This document shows positions 43,971 through 55,349 of a stretch of DNA of 64,000 nt, one piece after another. Each line of letters opens with the position of its first letter. Position 1 is the stretch's first letter. Position numbers and translations under genes: made by a program. The stretch is from Marsupella aquatica (taxonomy: Eukaryota > Marchantiophyta). The notes under the pieces were generated by a model. The model saw nothing but the letters and a program-made list of their open reading frames with translations. It did no database searches and was not told where the DNA came from. Where the stretch lies: NCBI GenBank assembly GCA_973895155.1, contig OZ316891.1, positions 434,001 to 498,000 of the forward strand. The letters run 5' to 3'.

Positions 43971-46228
43971 TAGGGCACTGGAAATAATCCGATCATGTCT
44001 GGGTTGACAAATGCCTTAAGGGGGGAGTCATCCACAAGGAGGGTGTTGGTTTCATCATATAGATCTGCAAATGCATTCCATACCACCTGAAAATCCTTCA
44101 GTAGCACATTTGCCTTTCCGTTTGTAATGTCACACCTTTGAATGCCTGTGTCAAAAGCTTCCACCTGTGTGAATACAAACTGGAGTTTTGACCTCTCCTC
44201 ATCAGTGAACATCATGTTCAACATTTTCATTGTTTGCGGTATCCCAACACATGTCCAAATTGCAACGTCAAATCTGTCAAAAACCAACTTTAGAAACTCA
44301 TGGAGCCCTGGTCATTCTGTATACATGCGACTAATACCATTTTTTCTATCCCAATGCACTCCACTTGAGGTGACAATATTCCTGGATGTGCCCTTGCTTT
44401 GGAATTCAATAGAATCCCAAAGTATTTTATTAAGGTCCAAAATCAGCAACTTCCGCTTGACAGGACCAGGTCTCGATTCTGCAAGTGCACCAAACACCAT
44501 TCTCAGAGAAAAGACCAAAAGTGAACTTTGGATTAGGATTGTCTCAGTCCAAAAATGCAAGACAATGGCTGACAAAAAAGAAAATTAACCTACATACCAT
44601 TTTTAGAAGCCTCACAATGTGTAGACAAATATGGAGACTTTAATTGGTGACCACATTCTGTGAGACCGAGAAGTATTTTAGATTGATATGAATAAATAGA
44701 AAGTCAAAGGCTGAATTTCATTCCAAAATAAGAGATCCGTATTCATCAATAATCATGTCAGCACCAAGCTCCTGTTGGATTTCAAAATTGACATCTGAAG
44801 TACTTTGTTCTACCCAATAAGGTGAAGTCCAAACAGGAGTTATCAACCCCAATTCTCCCCTCTTATACTCCTCCTTATTGAGAATTGAAGGAGCAGCATC
44901 CAATGATATTTCTTGGCCTCGATTTGGCCCACTTTTCCACACGTAACATCGTGCGTTGCATTCCAATGACCTCCATCCAGTTGATCCAACTCTATTTCCT
45001 TTCTTTTTTGAGAGCGGAAGGATAATAGGACACCCCGAGTGTGAACGAACGAACACCAATTTGTCATCAGAAGTTGAAAAGAGTGTGTCAGGACAAGTTG
45101 AAGCACCTGCCTGGTTGTCAGCAGCCGTTGATGCATTTTCTCCTGGATTGATGGGAATGTCAGGCAATCCGCCAATCTCCCCCAGAGTCAATTCTTTAGT
45201 TTCAGCTTTATTTGAATCTCCAAGCCTCGTTGCGCCTTCATTGATCAGATTGGTTGAAGAAAGATGATCAAACGTATAAACCCTTGCTCCTTCTAGTTGC
45301 TCCATCTATCCTCCCGACGGTGTTGGATTGGGATCATCCTTGTCCAAGTTATCATCAACTTGAACTTCATTGGGCCCCGGAGGGATGTCATCTAAACCAG
45401 ATGAACGGTTTGGTGCAAGTCCAATATCATCATCTACATCGTAAGGCTCACCTTGACCAACACGATCATCCAAATTCTTGACATATGCCTCCTCCGATGC
45501 CTCTACGCCTTCAGCCACTTTGTTAGCAACATCTTCAGACTCGGAACCATCGGATTCAACAGCGACAGCTACAGCCGCAACAGTGGTAGTCCATTGTCGA
45601 GAATTTTCAGCAAGTGATTCACAATGGGCTTTAAGTAAGGGAACTCTCTCGCAAAGGTAGGAAGCAAAAGCTTCCACAAAATGCCTATCGGAGTGAGAGT
45701 CACAATAAACAAAGCATTCCCTATCGCAAAAAAATGATGTCTTCATGACTTGGCCACCAAAGAAAAAATCTAGAACCAAATCTCTCGGTTCTGACAAGGA
45801 TTCAATAATCCTTCGGATCATCCGCGTGGGTTTGGCATGAGGATTAACCCACCCTCCGCGACTGCCAACTGTCTCAAATCGAGGGGCCATATTCATAATC
45901 TTGACGGCCTCTTTCGGGTCCAAAACCACTTTTAGGTCGTCGTTTTGTGTCCCCTCATCTGATTCCTTAGCCTTCCCCTTTCCCTTGTCGATTTTGCATA
46001 CTTCGTAATCAACATCCTTTGAAGTATACAAAAATTTTGGCTTTGGATAGTTGGGCTTGAAAACTTCATTCCAATTGACGTCTTCATCTCGAGAAATCCC
46101 CGCAAAGATAACTTCTTCAATCCCCCCACCCCAACATGAGTCATGAGGGTGCGGTTGATCATCTAGAGAATAACTCCCATACTCAATGTGAATGGTCAAA
46201 GCTTTCTCTTGTCCCAATTTACGAAGGG

Positions 46229-48093
46229 TGTAAGTAGTGGGTAATTCCAAAAGCATGAAGAAACTGAAAATTTTTAAATTTTTTACGGTGTTTAGACTGC
46301 AATTATTGCTAACTGTAACTAAAACAGCATTCAAAGTTACTAAGTTCCTAAGTTACGAGTAAACTCAGTTTACGAGTTTACTAGTTCACTTCTTTACGAG
46401 TTACACCTTAAGATTTGGCGACTCTGTGATCGTGACATCTTACAACTAGTTCAACGGGACTCCACAACGGATGAAGAGCTCACCTTGAAAGGGAAGGAAT
46501 GCAAGACATAGGCGCTCATTACTGACTTCTCTTCCACCTTACCTCTCAAACTCTGCCCAGCTTCAACCGGTATTTCAGAGATGTCAAATGGAGACTTCGA
46601 CCCTTCTATTCCAGGATGATGATGATGAGTTTCTGCATCACTATCCCCAAGTATATGGTGCCACCTGCAACAACTATGATGTACTAGGGATATACAGAGA
46701 AGCTCTTCGTATAGATTCCTGTTATTTGATGAAGCGAATACCTTTGATGTATCCTGAGAGACAACTAAGGTGCCTACCCTACTCTAGAGGATCACCACGT
46801 CAGACTGAGCTGATGGAGGTAACACAGAATCGGACTGTCACCTACGTGGAGCTGCTCGAACCCGATGATATTCGACAACAAGCTTGAAGGAGACTATCTT
46901 TTTAGCTAGTATTGAAAAGTATAGTACTTTTACCAATTTTTCTAAATGTGTTGTAGAGCTTTAAAAGCTATGAGACTTCTTTAGGCTGTAGTCTGTACCT
47001 AGGAAACCCTGCTGGAAAAATTTCAGAGTTTTCCGAACCAGGAGTAGAAAGTTAAAAATAGTTGAATCTACTCAATTTTTAGTATACCGAAATTAAGAGT
47101 TTAAGAGTTTAAGTTTTTACGTTTTTAAGAGTTTAAGTTTTTACGTTTTTAAGAGTTTAAGTTTTTAAGAGTTTAAGAGTTCATACTTAGCCATTTTTTC
47201 CGGCTTTCCACTTATTGAATCGTCGTTTTGACTTTTTGAGGGTTATGAAGAGGCATGTCTCTTCGACCCTGTGACCTCTTATTCTGTAGTTCATCACTAT
47301 TTATACCTCTTCCCCTAGTGTAGAGAGATGGTTAAGTTTTGCAGTTTTGCCTCTCCCTTGTGTTAAACTAGTTGATCATGAATCTATGAGTTCGAGATCA
47401 GGTTTAACATTTGGAGAGACTTACCTCCTTCTTGTATTTTGGAACCCAAATACTTGAAGTAAAACCTCAGTTATGAATCTCGTGAATTATAATGTCAGAT
47501 TCCGCTTTGGTGACACATTGTAATCTCACAAGTTCTTAGAGTTAACTCATTGAGTTTAAGTTGCATTGGAAATGATGTTTCCACCTTCATGTTGCTTAGT
47601 ACCATCTAAATGCTGAAGTATTTATCCTTTTAGATCTTGACTAAGTATCACTTAGGAAGAAAGGTCAAGACATGTTGCCAGCATTTTAAAAGGATACTCT
47701 AGTATGCAGTTTAGATCTGAAAAGCCGTGTGGATTTGGATTCCCTTAAAGTCATTCCATTATTACTTATGTCTAAGGAGTAACCTTGGTCTATTCCAGAC
47801 TCCCTTAAGCATACTCTGAGAGATTTTTCCTTGTGTTTTGTTAATTGCAATCTTTTGCTTAATTGAAGGTTATCTGATGTTGAGTTATCATCAAAAACTA
47901 CTCACCGCTGTGGAGCGATCTTCAAAGTACCTGATTAAAGTAGTCAAGATTGATTACTATGTGTGACACAAGAGCTTAAAACTTTGTTTTTTAGTTTATT
48001 ACATCAAACCAACCCCATCTTGTTCTTAAAGGGAACGAATACCGAGTTTAGAGACTTTAAAATGTGATTTTTGGTTCTCTATGGCAAACTACA
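46229..48093 (+). mobile_element. Solo-LTR-like element B (1,865 bp)
   Basis: TGTAAGTAGTGGG...GGCAAACTACA termini, flanked by AAGGG at 46224-46228 and 48094-48098. Plus-orientation partner of element A. Carries AAGAGTTTAAG-type simple repeats around 47095-47175. Confidence 0.85.
46588..46887 (+). CDS. Small conserved ORF inside element B (99 aa)
   Basis: Counterpart of the ORF at 43193-43468; same body and end, with a slightly longer start (METSTLLFQDDDDEF). Unknown function. Confidence 0.35.
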   Translation: METSTLLFQDDDDEFLHHYPQVYGATCNNYDVLGIYREALRIDSCYLMKRIPLMYPERQLRCLPYSRGSPRQTELMEVTQNRTVTYVELLEPDDIRQQA

Positions 48094-48478
48094 AAGGGCA
48101 CCATGGACATTCAATGCAAGTTGTCCAGGATGAACTGTTATCGTCACAACAATCGTGGGATTTTGTGGAAGCTCCACAATATATTCAAAGAGAACAAGAA
48201 GCTCTGCTTCAGTCCATTGTTTTTGCGGAAGCCGGCTAAAATCAACAATGGCAAGAGGGCAGGTCGGAGGAGCTTCTTGCAATGACTCTGGATCAATGGT
48301 CTTCATGAGATTGTCGCTAAAAAATGTAACCCATGGTAGGGTCCGAGAACGTGATCCTCCGCCAAATTTCTGGCAGTATATATCATCTAGGCGGAATGCC
48401 AATGCCGTCGGCAAGATTGCGCTCTCCCGCGTATGAATTGGCTTTAAAAGGTTGGCAAGATAGACCTCGCCAGCGGCG

Positions 48479-48788
48479 GGGGATCTCTCCGTGACAGCAA
48501 ACAGCAAACAGTAAACAACAAACAGCAAACAGCAAAACTCATACCAGCAAATGTGCACCCAAAAAAGACACCAAAGGGTATGAAAATATTGTCACATATA
48601 TTGGACGTGAAGCGGCCATTGAGTACATTTATACTAGCGCCGGGCGCTATAAGGAAAACAACCAAATAAAAACCTCTTTGAACTACCGGCTACAGTAATA
48701 GCGTCGGGCGCTACTCCAATCCGACACATCACAGTGTTCTTATTGAGTGTCGTCGTTCTCCATAAATGGGTAAATAAAACAAGGAAAA
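48479..48788. other. Left flank of Y: AGCAAAC repeats and two palindromes
   Basis: CAGCAAACAGTAAACAACAAACAGC-type simple sequence at 48497-48540. Palindromes at 48635-48649 (TAGCGCCGGGCGCTA) and 48699-48713 (TAGCGTCGGGCGCTA). No gene. Confidence 0.7.
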
Positions 48789-49126
48789 CTAAAGACCAGA
48801 TCCACAACCACCACTCGACTCTAAGCCCGATTCAGAACCGCTACTTTCTGATCTATCAGTGGACTCTGCTTCGTCGTCCACATACTTGGATTTTGCAATA
48901 TCATCTACGAAGTGATTCTGCACAAACTTTCTATCTGAGCCTCTCCTGAGTCTAAGACCCTTACTCTCCCAAGTAAGCGTCCTGACTGAATCTGCTCGTC
49001 GTGCCGCCTTTTCAGCATAAGAGGGGAGAACAAATGGCTTCTCCAGGGTCTGTACAATGTTCCTAGAGATGTTCCTTCGAAGTTGAAAATGCCTCCAAAG
49101 ATTCCACTCTGACCTGAGAATTTGAA
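48789..49126 (-). CDS. Unassigned coding-like exon downstream of Y methyltransferase
   Basis: Open minus-strand stretch of about 110 codons ending at TAG (48789-48791), with SEWNLWRHFQLRRNISRN, then FVLPSYAEKAARRADSV and a Ser/Glu-rich acidic end (STDRSESSGSESGLESS). An upstream TAA and a CTCCAG acceptor-like site near 49127 suggest a 3' exon rather than a complete ORF. Acidic Ser-rich ends also close the neighbouring methyltransferase genes. Not recognised. Confidence 0.35.
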
Positions 49127-49806
49127 CTGGAGTTCTTTAGTCGAAGTCGGGAAATCGGGCGAATTTTCTAGACAAAAGGGAGTAAAGGAGTTTTTTGGAA
49201 AAAAGTATACAATGAGAGAAAGAAAGCTAAAGAAAATTACTCTTCTGACTCTTCACTGTCCTCATCTCCAGATCCAAGGTCCACCACATTCTTTGACACC
49301 TCATCATCTTTAGATTGCTGAGAAGCATTTCCACCCTCATCCTCGTCTTCCAAATCAAAATTTAGAATAGCACGGAGCATGTCCTGCTTCTTACTTCCAG
49401 GAATCTTCTTAGGAGGAGTTGGTGCAACCACTTCTTTGTTCTGTAAAAGATTGAGGAAGACCTTACCGGAAGTATCAACAAACTCTGGCCGATTTTCCAG
49501 CCCAACAACAAAGCGACCAGAATAATCTCCAGCCACAAACATACTACCGGAACCTACTGTCCAGTCCATAACGATATCTCCAGGAAGAGTCACCAATTCC
49601 AAAATAGTTTGCATGAAACCCACAGGCAATCGTGAATTTCCTGCAAATTGGAGCTCAGGAGTCGCGTCATGTCGCGGCAACGAAAACCCAATAATGTTAG
49701 TGACAGAAGGGTCTTCTTCATTCGATAGTGGCCGGAACTTGGGGTCTTTCGGGACCCTTCCCTTTGTCGAAATGCGGCAAAATATATTAAGAGTAAGTGT
49801 GAATAT

Positions 49807-49968
49807 CTGCAACACAGTTTCCCAATGAAGGCAGTATAAGAAAACAGACACATATATTAGCGCTTGGCGCTAGTCAACCATTCATCCTTACGAAAGATAA
49901 GTGAATTGTAGATATTGCGAATGCTGATAGTAGCGTCGGGCGCTAGTATGTGCAAGACGAATTGTTAC
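49807..49968 (-). repeat. Y intron d with two palindromes
   Basis: CTCAG|GTAACA to TTGCAG|ATATTC, 162 bp. Palindromes at 49931-49945 (near the 5' splice site) and 49858-49872 (about 50 nt before the 3' splice site). Same exon junction as the Z intron 8774-8959, which also has two palindromes. Confidence 0.82.
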
Positions 49969-50691
49969 CTGAGTATCAGATCGGGGCCTATACATTGGTG
50001 TAGTCATGACCACATGGTGGGTTGAAATACACTGGAAACACTTAGAATCGTGGCAAGCCGCAATCACTTCAGATACCTGATCATAGTCTCCTCTGTGTAA
50101 AATTGCAAGTAGGCCATCGTCTGCAAGGAACGGCTCCATGGCTCGAAAGAAAGAGCTGGGAATAGTGTAATCCTGAAGGTTCCACTTGGGAACCTTCCGA
50201 TCAAGAAGTGTTGGTTTTAATCCAGTGGGAATGTAGATGAAACCAGCATCCACACCAAAGCCCCTCTCTTTTCCGCCACGCATTACTCCCTTCTCTCTGT
50301 CTCCTGACTTTACCAATTCCTTTCCCCAGGCCTCAACTTTAGTAACCCACATGGGCTTCATCCCCTTGTTAAATACCGAATCGTAAAATTCGTTTAAATT
50401 GGACTCCACAAAACAGTGTCTAGAACACCTTCGCTTAAAATTCCCGACATCTCTCTGGAGTCCACAGGAAATAACGTCTCGAGTAGATGATGCTGCTTTG
50501 TCCTCACCGACGCCTCTCTTTTTCTTTTTCTTCGTGCTAGTTGCGTCAAGAGGGACAATGGATTTGCCAGCACCATCCGGAGTCCCTTGATCCGGGGTTT
50601 CTTGAGCTCCAGTGTTTGCCTCCGATGCCTGAGGAGTTGCATCATTCTTCCCTTCGGCAGCCGGGACCTCCGTGTCGGACTTTCGACCTCC

Positions 50692-50824
50692 TGTTAGGCA
50701 CAGAAACTTGAATGAGTCCAACCTTTCAGACTAGCGCCAGGCGCTATTAATCAAAGGAATTTCCAAATGAAACTCTTGCATAAGCAGCGCCAACAAGTAA
50801 CCAAAAAGCGCTTAGACTACTCAC
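50692..50824 (-). repeat. Y intron c with one palindrome
   Basis: AAGAAAA|GTGAGT to CTAACAG|GAGG, 133 bp; TAGCGCCAGGCGCTA at 50732-50746, about 40 nt from the 3' splice site. Confidence 0.8.
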
Positions 50825-52158
50825 TTTTCTTGAAGGACCTTGTGGAGTCACTTGGTGCAGCCGACTCATTCTTCGCCTTTGCTCTTGGCTTACGGCTTCG
50901 GTCAACGTGCATGACAAGAGACTCACAATTCTTCTGTAACTCAGATGCAGATTCGTCAACATCACACTGGAGACCTTGCTTCATTGCAGACACATAGTTG
51001 GCAGGGATCTGGGACTTCTGCAACTTCATGAAGGCATCCTTCTCAGCTTCGTCGAATGGTAAATCTCATTTGTCTGTGTCGACGTACCACGGACAGTGAA
51101 GTCTCTCCCACTCCGACAATGAACGTGGTGGAAACTTTCCCTCCGCTGGGTACATCGAATAAAGGTCGGCAAGAGCGTCTCCCTCTTCGATAGACACCCA
51201 TTTCTGAAATGCAGCCGGGTATGCCCACAGAGTGTCAGGAGATCTAAGCTCCATCCACATGTAAAACCGGTATAGATATCGTTTGGCTCTCTTCCGGTTC
51301 CGCTCTGTGTAATCTTCCTTGTCCGCATATTTGGAAGGCCACAAGTTGTTGAAGAATTTTGCCTTGACAAGATCCCCAAAGTTTTTGAATTCATCGAGAA
51401 TGATCTTAAGCATGGCCTCCATTGACTCACACCCAGACTTTGTGAGACGATCAGCCGGCATCCGGTCAGAAATCTGTTTGAAAGAAGTGTGAAGCATTCC
51501 AGTTGCAATTCCCTCCACAGAATTCCAAGTATGCCATGTATGGCACCACTGCTTCACAGGCTCATCGTTGACACTTGCAGGATGGAAAAACTGTTTCCGA
51601 ATCTCGGGAGTGCAGTGGGCTACTAGAAGGGTGCACCTCAATTTTGGATCCAGGTATGAAATAGCAGTAAACAACCTGGCTCGATCCATTGTGCATACAA
51701 CTATGTCTGGCTTCTTCTCCCGTTTGTTCTTCTCAGTTACGGGATACATCTCAGCACAGGTTCCCAAATAATCTCCAAAATCCGGATGAAGTAAAGGGGT
51801 GATCTTCGTCACCTTGATTGACCAATCTTTGGTCGCCTCCTTCATCATTGCCTCATGCCTCTTTGTGGTCTCCTCTTCTGACCAAGAAGCCCCTTGAGCT
51901 TTGGCTAAAGCCATATCAGACTTAAATTGATTTGAGTAAGACTTGATTTTGTCCACACACAGAATGTAGATGAGAGCATCCTGTGGCATTTTATGTGTAA
52001 ACCAAGACCCCTTTCTTGTCTTCTTTCGGATCGCCTCAAACTTTGCCATGTTCGCGCTGTCGATGAGTGGCTTATAGTGATCAAGATCACGCGACAGAAT
52101 TTGGGAAATTCTGTCCGCGTCAAGAATCCAGGAAGGCTTGACAACTGCTTGTCCAAGC

Positions 52159-52286
52159 CTGGATGCAATGAAAAGGAATTAGTAGCGCTGGGCGCTAGCA
52201 AAAATTGGGGAATGAACACTTTCGCAAAGCATGTTTGGTCCAAAATGAATGACAGGGGTAACAACAGTTAACGAATAGAACTTACT
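52159..52286 (-). repeat. Y intron b with one palindrome
   Basis: ACCA|GTAAGT to CATCCAG|GCTTGG, 128 bp; TAGCGCTGGGCGCTA at 52183-52197, about 24 nt from the 3' splice site, in the branch-point zone. Confidence 0.8.
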
Positions 52287-53387
52287 GGTTCACGGTGTGC
52301 ATTGCCGCCTCGAGCTCAACTAGCGAACCTCTGTCACCATTGAAAATGACACAAATCACATGAGGATGATACTTCAAGTTGTCCGGATTCTCCCTCGTGT
52401 GACGATTGACCACGAGTATAATCGATGATTTCCGTCAAACACACAAAACATTTTATCTTTTAGAATATGGAATGCTGGGTCCGCATCACACTCTTCCTCA
52501 AACTTGTCATTCTCTGCGACCCAGATTGGATCCCAAGAGTCCCGGATCTCGCTGGTGCATATCTGAGAAACCCCATCGGCATTTGCAGGCTGAATGTAGA
52601 AAGGCATCCCAATGCACGAGTTGTACCCGGTGACACAGAATGATTCTTTCAACTTCTCGATCGATGCACTTTCTTTCTGTAAGGTTTGAACAACCTCCAT
52701 GGGGAGCAATCTACAAAGAGGAATTCGAGGTGGCTCCTTATCGAATCCTCAAAAATCCTTCCCGAACGACAATGCGTGCGTTGATATTACCTCGTCTATC
52801 GATAATCCTATGTCACTGACTTCACCCATGGAGACGTCCTTAGGGTCCATTCTCCCTCTCCTCGACCTCGGGAAGGGCTGTGCAGATTCAGCTTTGGAAG
52901 TCGACAGGGATGCAGTCGATCGAGTGATGCGACGGGTGTATACTGAACCAGCAAACGAAGACTGAGAGGACTCAGAATGACCACCATCAGCCTCCCCCAT
53001 TCTCGTATCACCCAGCCAAAAGTTGCCGTGGAGAGCGACTCGACCAAAGGCACTGTCGGACGCGCCGTGCAGTTCTTGTCACGATCACGTCTCAAAATGT
53101 ACGGGACCAATAAAGGACGCACATACGCACTTGACAAACTCATACAGTCCGAGGTCTGAGCCCGTAGACGGACTAAATTATCCCAAACGAGCGATCTCCA
53201 CCTCGTATTAAGACACCGATACATTGGAACCAGCCATTCGATTACAACGGTCCCAAGTACAGATGGCATTCTCCGATTGGACTTTCATCCCAGACAAAAG
53301 CAAAAAGGGTTCCGTGAACCTCAATCTACTATAATATTACCGTTGGAAAGTGACCGTTGGAACCACATCAGTGTCGGTAGTTGTGGA

Positions 53388-53823
53388 TAGCGCCAGGCAC
53401 TATTATACAACATACTTTCAAATGTATCTGAAAAACCGTCTTAATGTAGCTTCGGACAGTACTATCAACACAAGTGTCTATAAATTTTCCAATTTTGTGG
53501 AGGAGTCGACAAGCCAACTTTAGTAGCGCTCGGCGCTAGTATTCAAATAAATGATGAAATCGGAGTCCAATGACAACAAACATGACCACATGAACCCATT
53601 CATTCAATGAATATTCCAATGAATTACAATAGCGCCTGGCACTATTAAAATGCACATCAATTGAACAGACTTTGTTGAAATAAAAGTAAAAATAACTCCG
53701 AACGGGTCTGACTTGTGATTCCTTTCATTAATAGCGCCCAATGCTATCAAAAACACTTTACAGATACGACATGTCACGACAGTGTTACGGACACTTTGTT
53801 TGTCATAATAGCGCCGAACGCTA
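53388..53823. repeat. Intergenic cluster of five Y palindromes
   Basis: Copies at 53388-53402, 53524-53538, 53630-53644, 53732-53746 and 53809-53823, spaced 77-136 bp, between the start of the ParB-like/methyltransferase gene (53000) and the end of the Ser-rich ORF (54149). The 53524 copy is exact in its arms; the others carry one to three mismatches. No gene in 53001-54148. Confidence 0.85.
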
Positions 53824-54148
53824 GTGAAAACATTGACAGCAGACGAGTGTTTACGGCCATTTCAAAGAAATAGATCAGTTTCGCATTCAGAAATACAATG
53901 CAAACACGGGAGTAGAACCCAAAATTAAAGCTTGGTCTTCTGAATTCAAAAGCATTGACACCGGGGTAAAAACGAACGGCTGTGCCATTCATATACAAAA
54001 TGTTACAATACACTAGAAATCCGGCATACGAGGAAGGAACAGTATGGGTTTTGTAACGGAAAAAAACGAGTGGAAACAGATCCTATCAACCTCGATGGAT
54101 CCTCCAAGTCTCTCTAGCACTCGAACGAGACGCTCTGACACCGGGAAA

Positions 54149-54571
54149 TCAGTCTTCCCACCAACTTGGCTTGTACGCATCAAAGTCGTCATTCGAGTTG
54201 CTCGATCCATACCACGCAAATCCTCGCCTGCTCGGTGATGAGTCCCCGCTCGAAGAACGATCACTCTCAGTGGATGAAGAAGATACGGAGACTCCTGTGC
54301 AGATAGTGTTGGCTCTTGGACGGCCGGCTGAAGTATGGGCGATATCCCTATCGGGAACAGAAATCGGGCCGCTCGCATTTGGCCGACTGGATCCTTCGTT
54401 GCGTCCCACAGTTGGGGCATTCTTCATCTTTGAGATGAGTTTCCCCTTCTTTGAGATTGGAACCGTCGTCCTCTCATCCCGAGGGGGTAAGCTATTTGAT
54501 GCGGGGGTCTCCCGGTTGGTGTCACTCGGGACAAGTGCCTCCTCCTTTGCCTTCCCCCGTGGAGGTGCCAT
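54149..54571 (-). CDS. Small Ser-rich basic ORF in Y (140 aa)
   Basis: Unrecognised. ATG at 54571 gives MAPPRGKAKEEALVPSD, a basic KKGKLISKMK patch, a Ser run (VSVSSSSTESDRSSSGDSS) and an aromatic-acidic end (AYKPSWWED). The frame continues upstream without a stop into hydrophobic low-complexity sequence read from AGGA/GAACA repeats, which I regard as untranslated. Lies between two palindrome clusters, divergent from the transposase. Could be an accessory DNA-binding protein; no evidence beyond composition. Confidence 0.4.
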   Translation of the reverse strand: MAPPRGKAKEEALVPSDTNRETPASNSLPPRDERTTVPISKKGKLISKMKNAPTVGRNEGSSRPNASGPISVPDRDIAHTSAGRPRANTICTGVSVSSSSTESDRSSSGDSSPSRRGFAWYGSSNSNDDFDAYKPSWWED

Positions 54572-55030
54572 TGAAAGTGAACTAGGACGAGAACAAGAAG
54601 CGCGAACAAGAACGTGAAGGAGGACAACAGCGTGAACTAGGACAAGAATGAGAAACAAGGACGAGAAGGAGAACAAGAACGTGCACGAAAGCCAAAAAGA
54701 ACAACTGGGCCCGAATGCGAGAACGGGAACCATGCGCCCGAAAGATGAGCCACAACTGCGACTCAGTAAAGAATGGCTTGACAATGAGGACATCGGAGGA
54801 GAACGACTAGATATAAGGAGAGTTCGCACTTGGTCCTGGCTGCCCACTTCGAAGAGGACCCTCTGATATAACTTTCGTGGATGCTTCCTCTCTGACACAT
54901 TTGGACCCGGGCGGATCGGATTCGCGAAGATCCAGTGGAGATCTTAAAGCGTGCCAACTTAATGACTCGTACTGTACCGCGTTATCGTACTTATCCTTCC
55001 ATTGAATGTTTTCAAGTCCATTGAAATAGG

Positions 55031-55174
55031 TAGCACCAGGCGCTATTATTTATTGCCTTCGTACTCCTCACCCAAGAATGTTTGCACCCAGAGGTAGCGC
55101 CAGGCGCTATTATTATTGGCATTCGTAGTCCTCACCCAAGAGTGTTTTACACTTAGAGGTAGCGCCAGGCGCTA
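55031..55174. repeat. Three tandem ~65-bp units with Y palindromes upstream of transposase
   Basis: Palindromes at 55031-55045, 55095-55109 and 55160-55174 (steps of 64 and 65 bp) within a tandem repeat that also carries CTCACCCAAGARTGT. They end 175 nt before the transposase ATG, in the divergent intergenic region, so they may be promoter-proximal regulatory sites. Confidence 0.82.
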
Positions 55175-55349
55175 GTAACTATGAACCCGAATCCTGCCGT
55201 TGGTAAGACGACAAAACGTCATTGATGGAGTGCGTCCAAATCTATAACGACTCTATAATGAGAATGGAACGTTTACTTCTCATACTCGAATCTCATGATA
55301 AACATATTTCATTTCGCGTGGGGCAAATGCATATCCCTCTTTTGAAGCC

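Larger units (their letters stand above)
41474..44500 (-). pseudogene. X2 HAD/FCP1-like gene, nonsense and LTR insertion
   Basis: Same gene as 59435-60493 in X3. ATG at 44500; a TGA at 44312-44314 follows RMYTE (X3 has CGA). The solo LTR at 42006-43970 is inserted after GLFPVPY; beyond it the C-terminal part (KRDKAKNEITYDQLSKR to the end at 41474) remains open. Motif residues DLNKIL and LLVDDSPLKAF are kept. Confidence 0.82.
41088..48478 (-). mobile_element. Element X, copy X2 (3' part, with two insertions)
   Basis: Minus-strand copy of X: subterminal repeats (41098-41220), HAD gene, then the methyltransferase exon. The copy stops within methyltransferase exon 3 at about 48478, where unrelated Y sequence begins, so the ParB-like part is absent. 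Two solo-LTR-like elements (42006-43970, 46229-48093) interrupt it with 5-bp target duplications. Confidence 0.8.
44718..48478 (-). pseudogene. X2 methyltransferase-like exon 3, broken
   Basis: Equivalent to X3 exon 3. It keeps AIVDFSRLPQKQW, the NPHAKPTRM motif and DLVLDFFFGGQ (one Gly of the motif I loop region changed relative to X3 FFSGG). Lesions: solo LTR insertion at 46229-48093, TAG at 45306-45308 (CAG in X3), and truncation at 48478 before the beginning of the exon. C-terminal acidic tail ends at 44718. Confidence 0.83.
49237..53000 (-). pseudogene. Y ParB-like / DNA methyltransferase-like gene, four exons, broken
   Basis: Exons 53000-52287, 52158-50825, 50691-49969 and 49806-49237, all with GT-AG introns in consistent phase. 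Exon 1: ATG MGEADGG, RT/RS-rich start, ParB-like domain with FCVFDGNHRLYSW (the GNHRLxA/S motif of ParB/sulfiredoxin-like folds). Exon 2: long domain of unknown kind, with DIVVCTMDRARLF and WTWNSVEG-like regions. Exon 3: FFRAMEPFLADDGLLAILH. Exon 4: LPGDIVMDWTVGSGSMFVAG (motif I, GSGS loop kept) and acidic tail. Lesions: TGA 52749-52751, frameshift near 52425 just after RLYSW, TGA 51066-51068. DPPY-type motif IV not seen. Confidence 0.75.

Noticed and set aside
51066-52751. In-frame TGA codons in Y as selenocysteine or recoding sites
   Set aside because: No conserved context or SECIS-like element; similar CGA to TGA changes occur in unrelated elements here, so simple decay fits.
53774-54420. 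Minus-strand ORFs of 79 and 135 codons between palindrome clusters
   Set aside because: They overlap palindromes or the Ser-rich ORF in another frame and have no coding-like features.
54627-54898. Hydrophobic N-terminal extension of the Ser-rich ORF as a membrane segment
   Set aside because: It is read from AGGA/GAACA low-complexity DNA; the ATG at 54571 gives a compositionally coherent protein.
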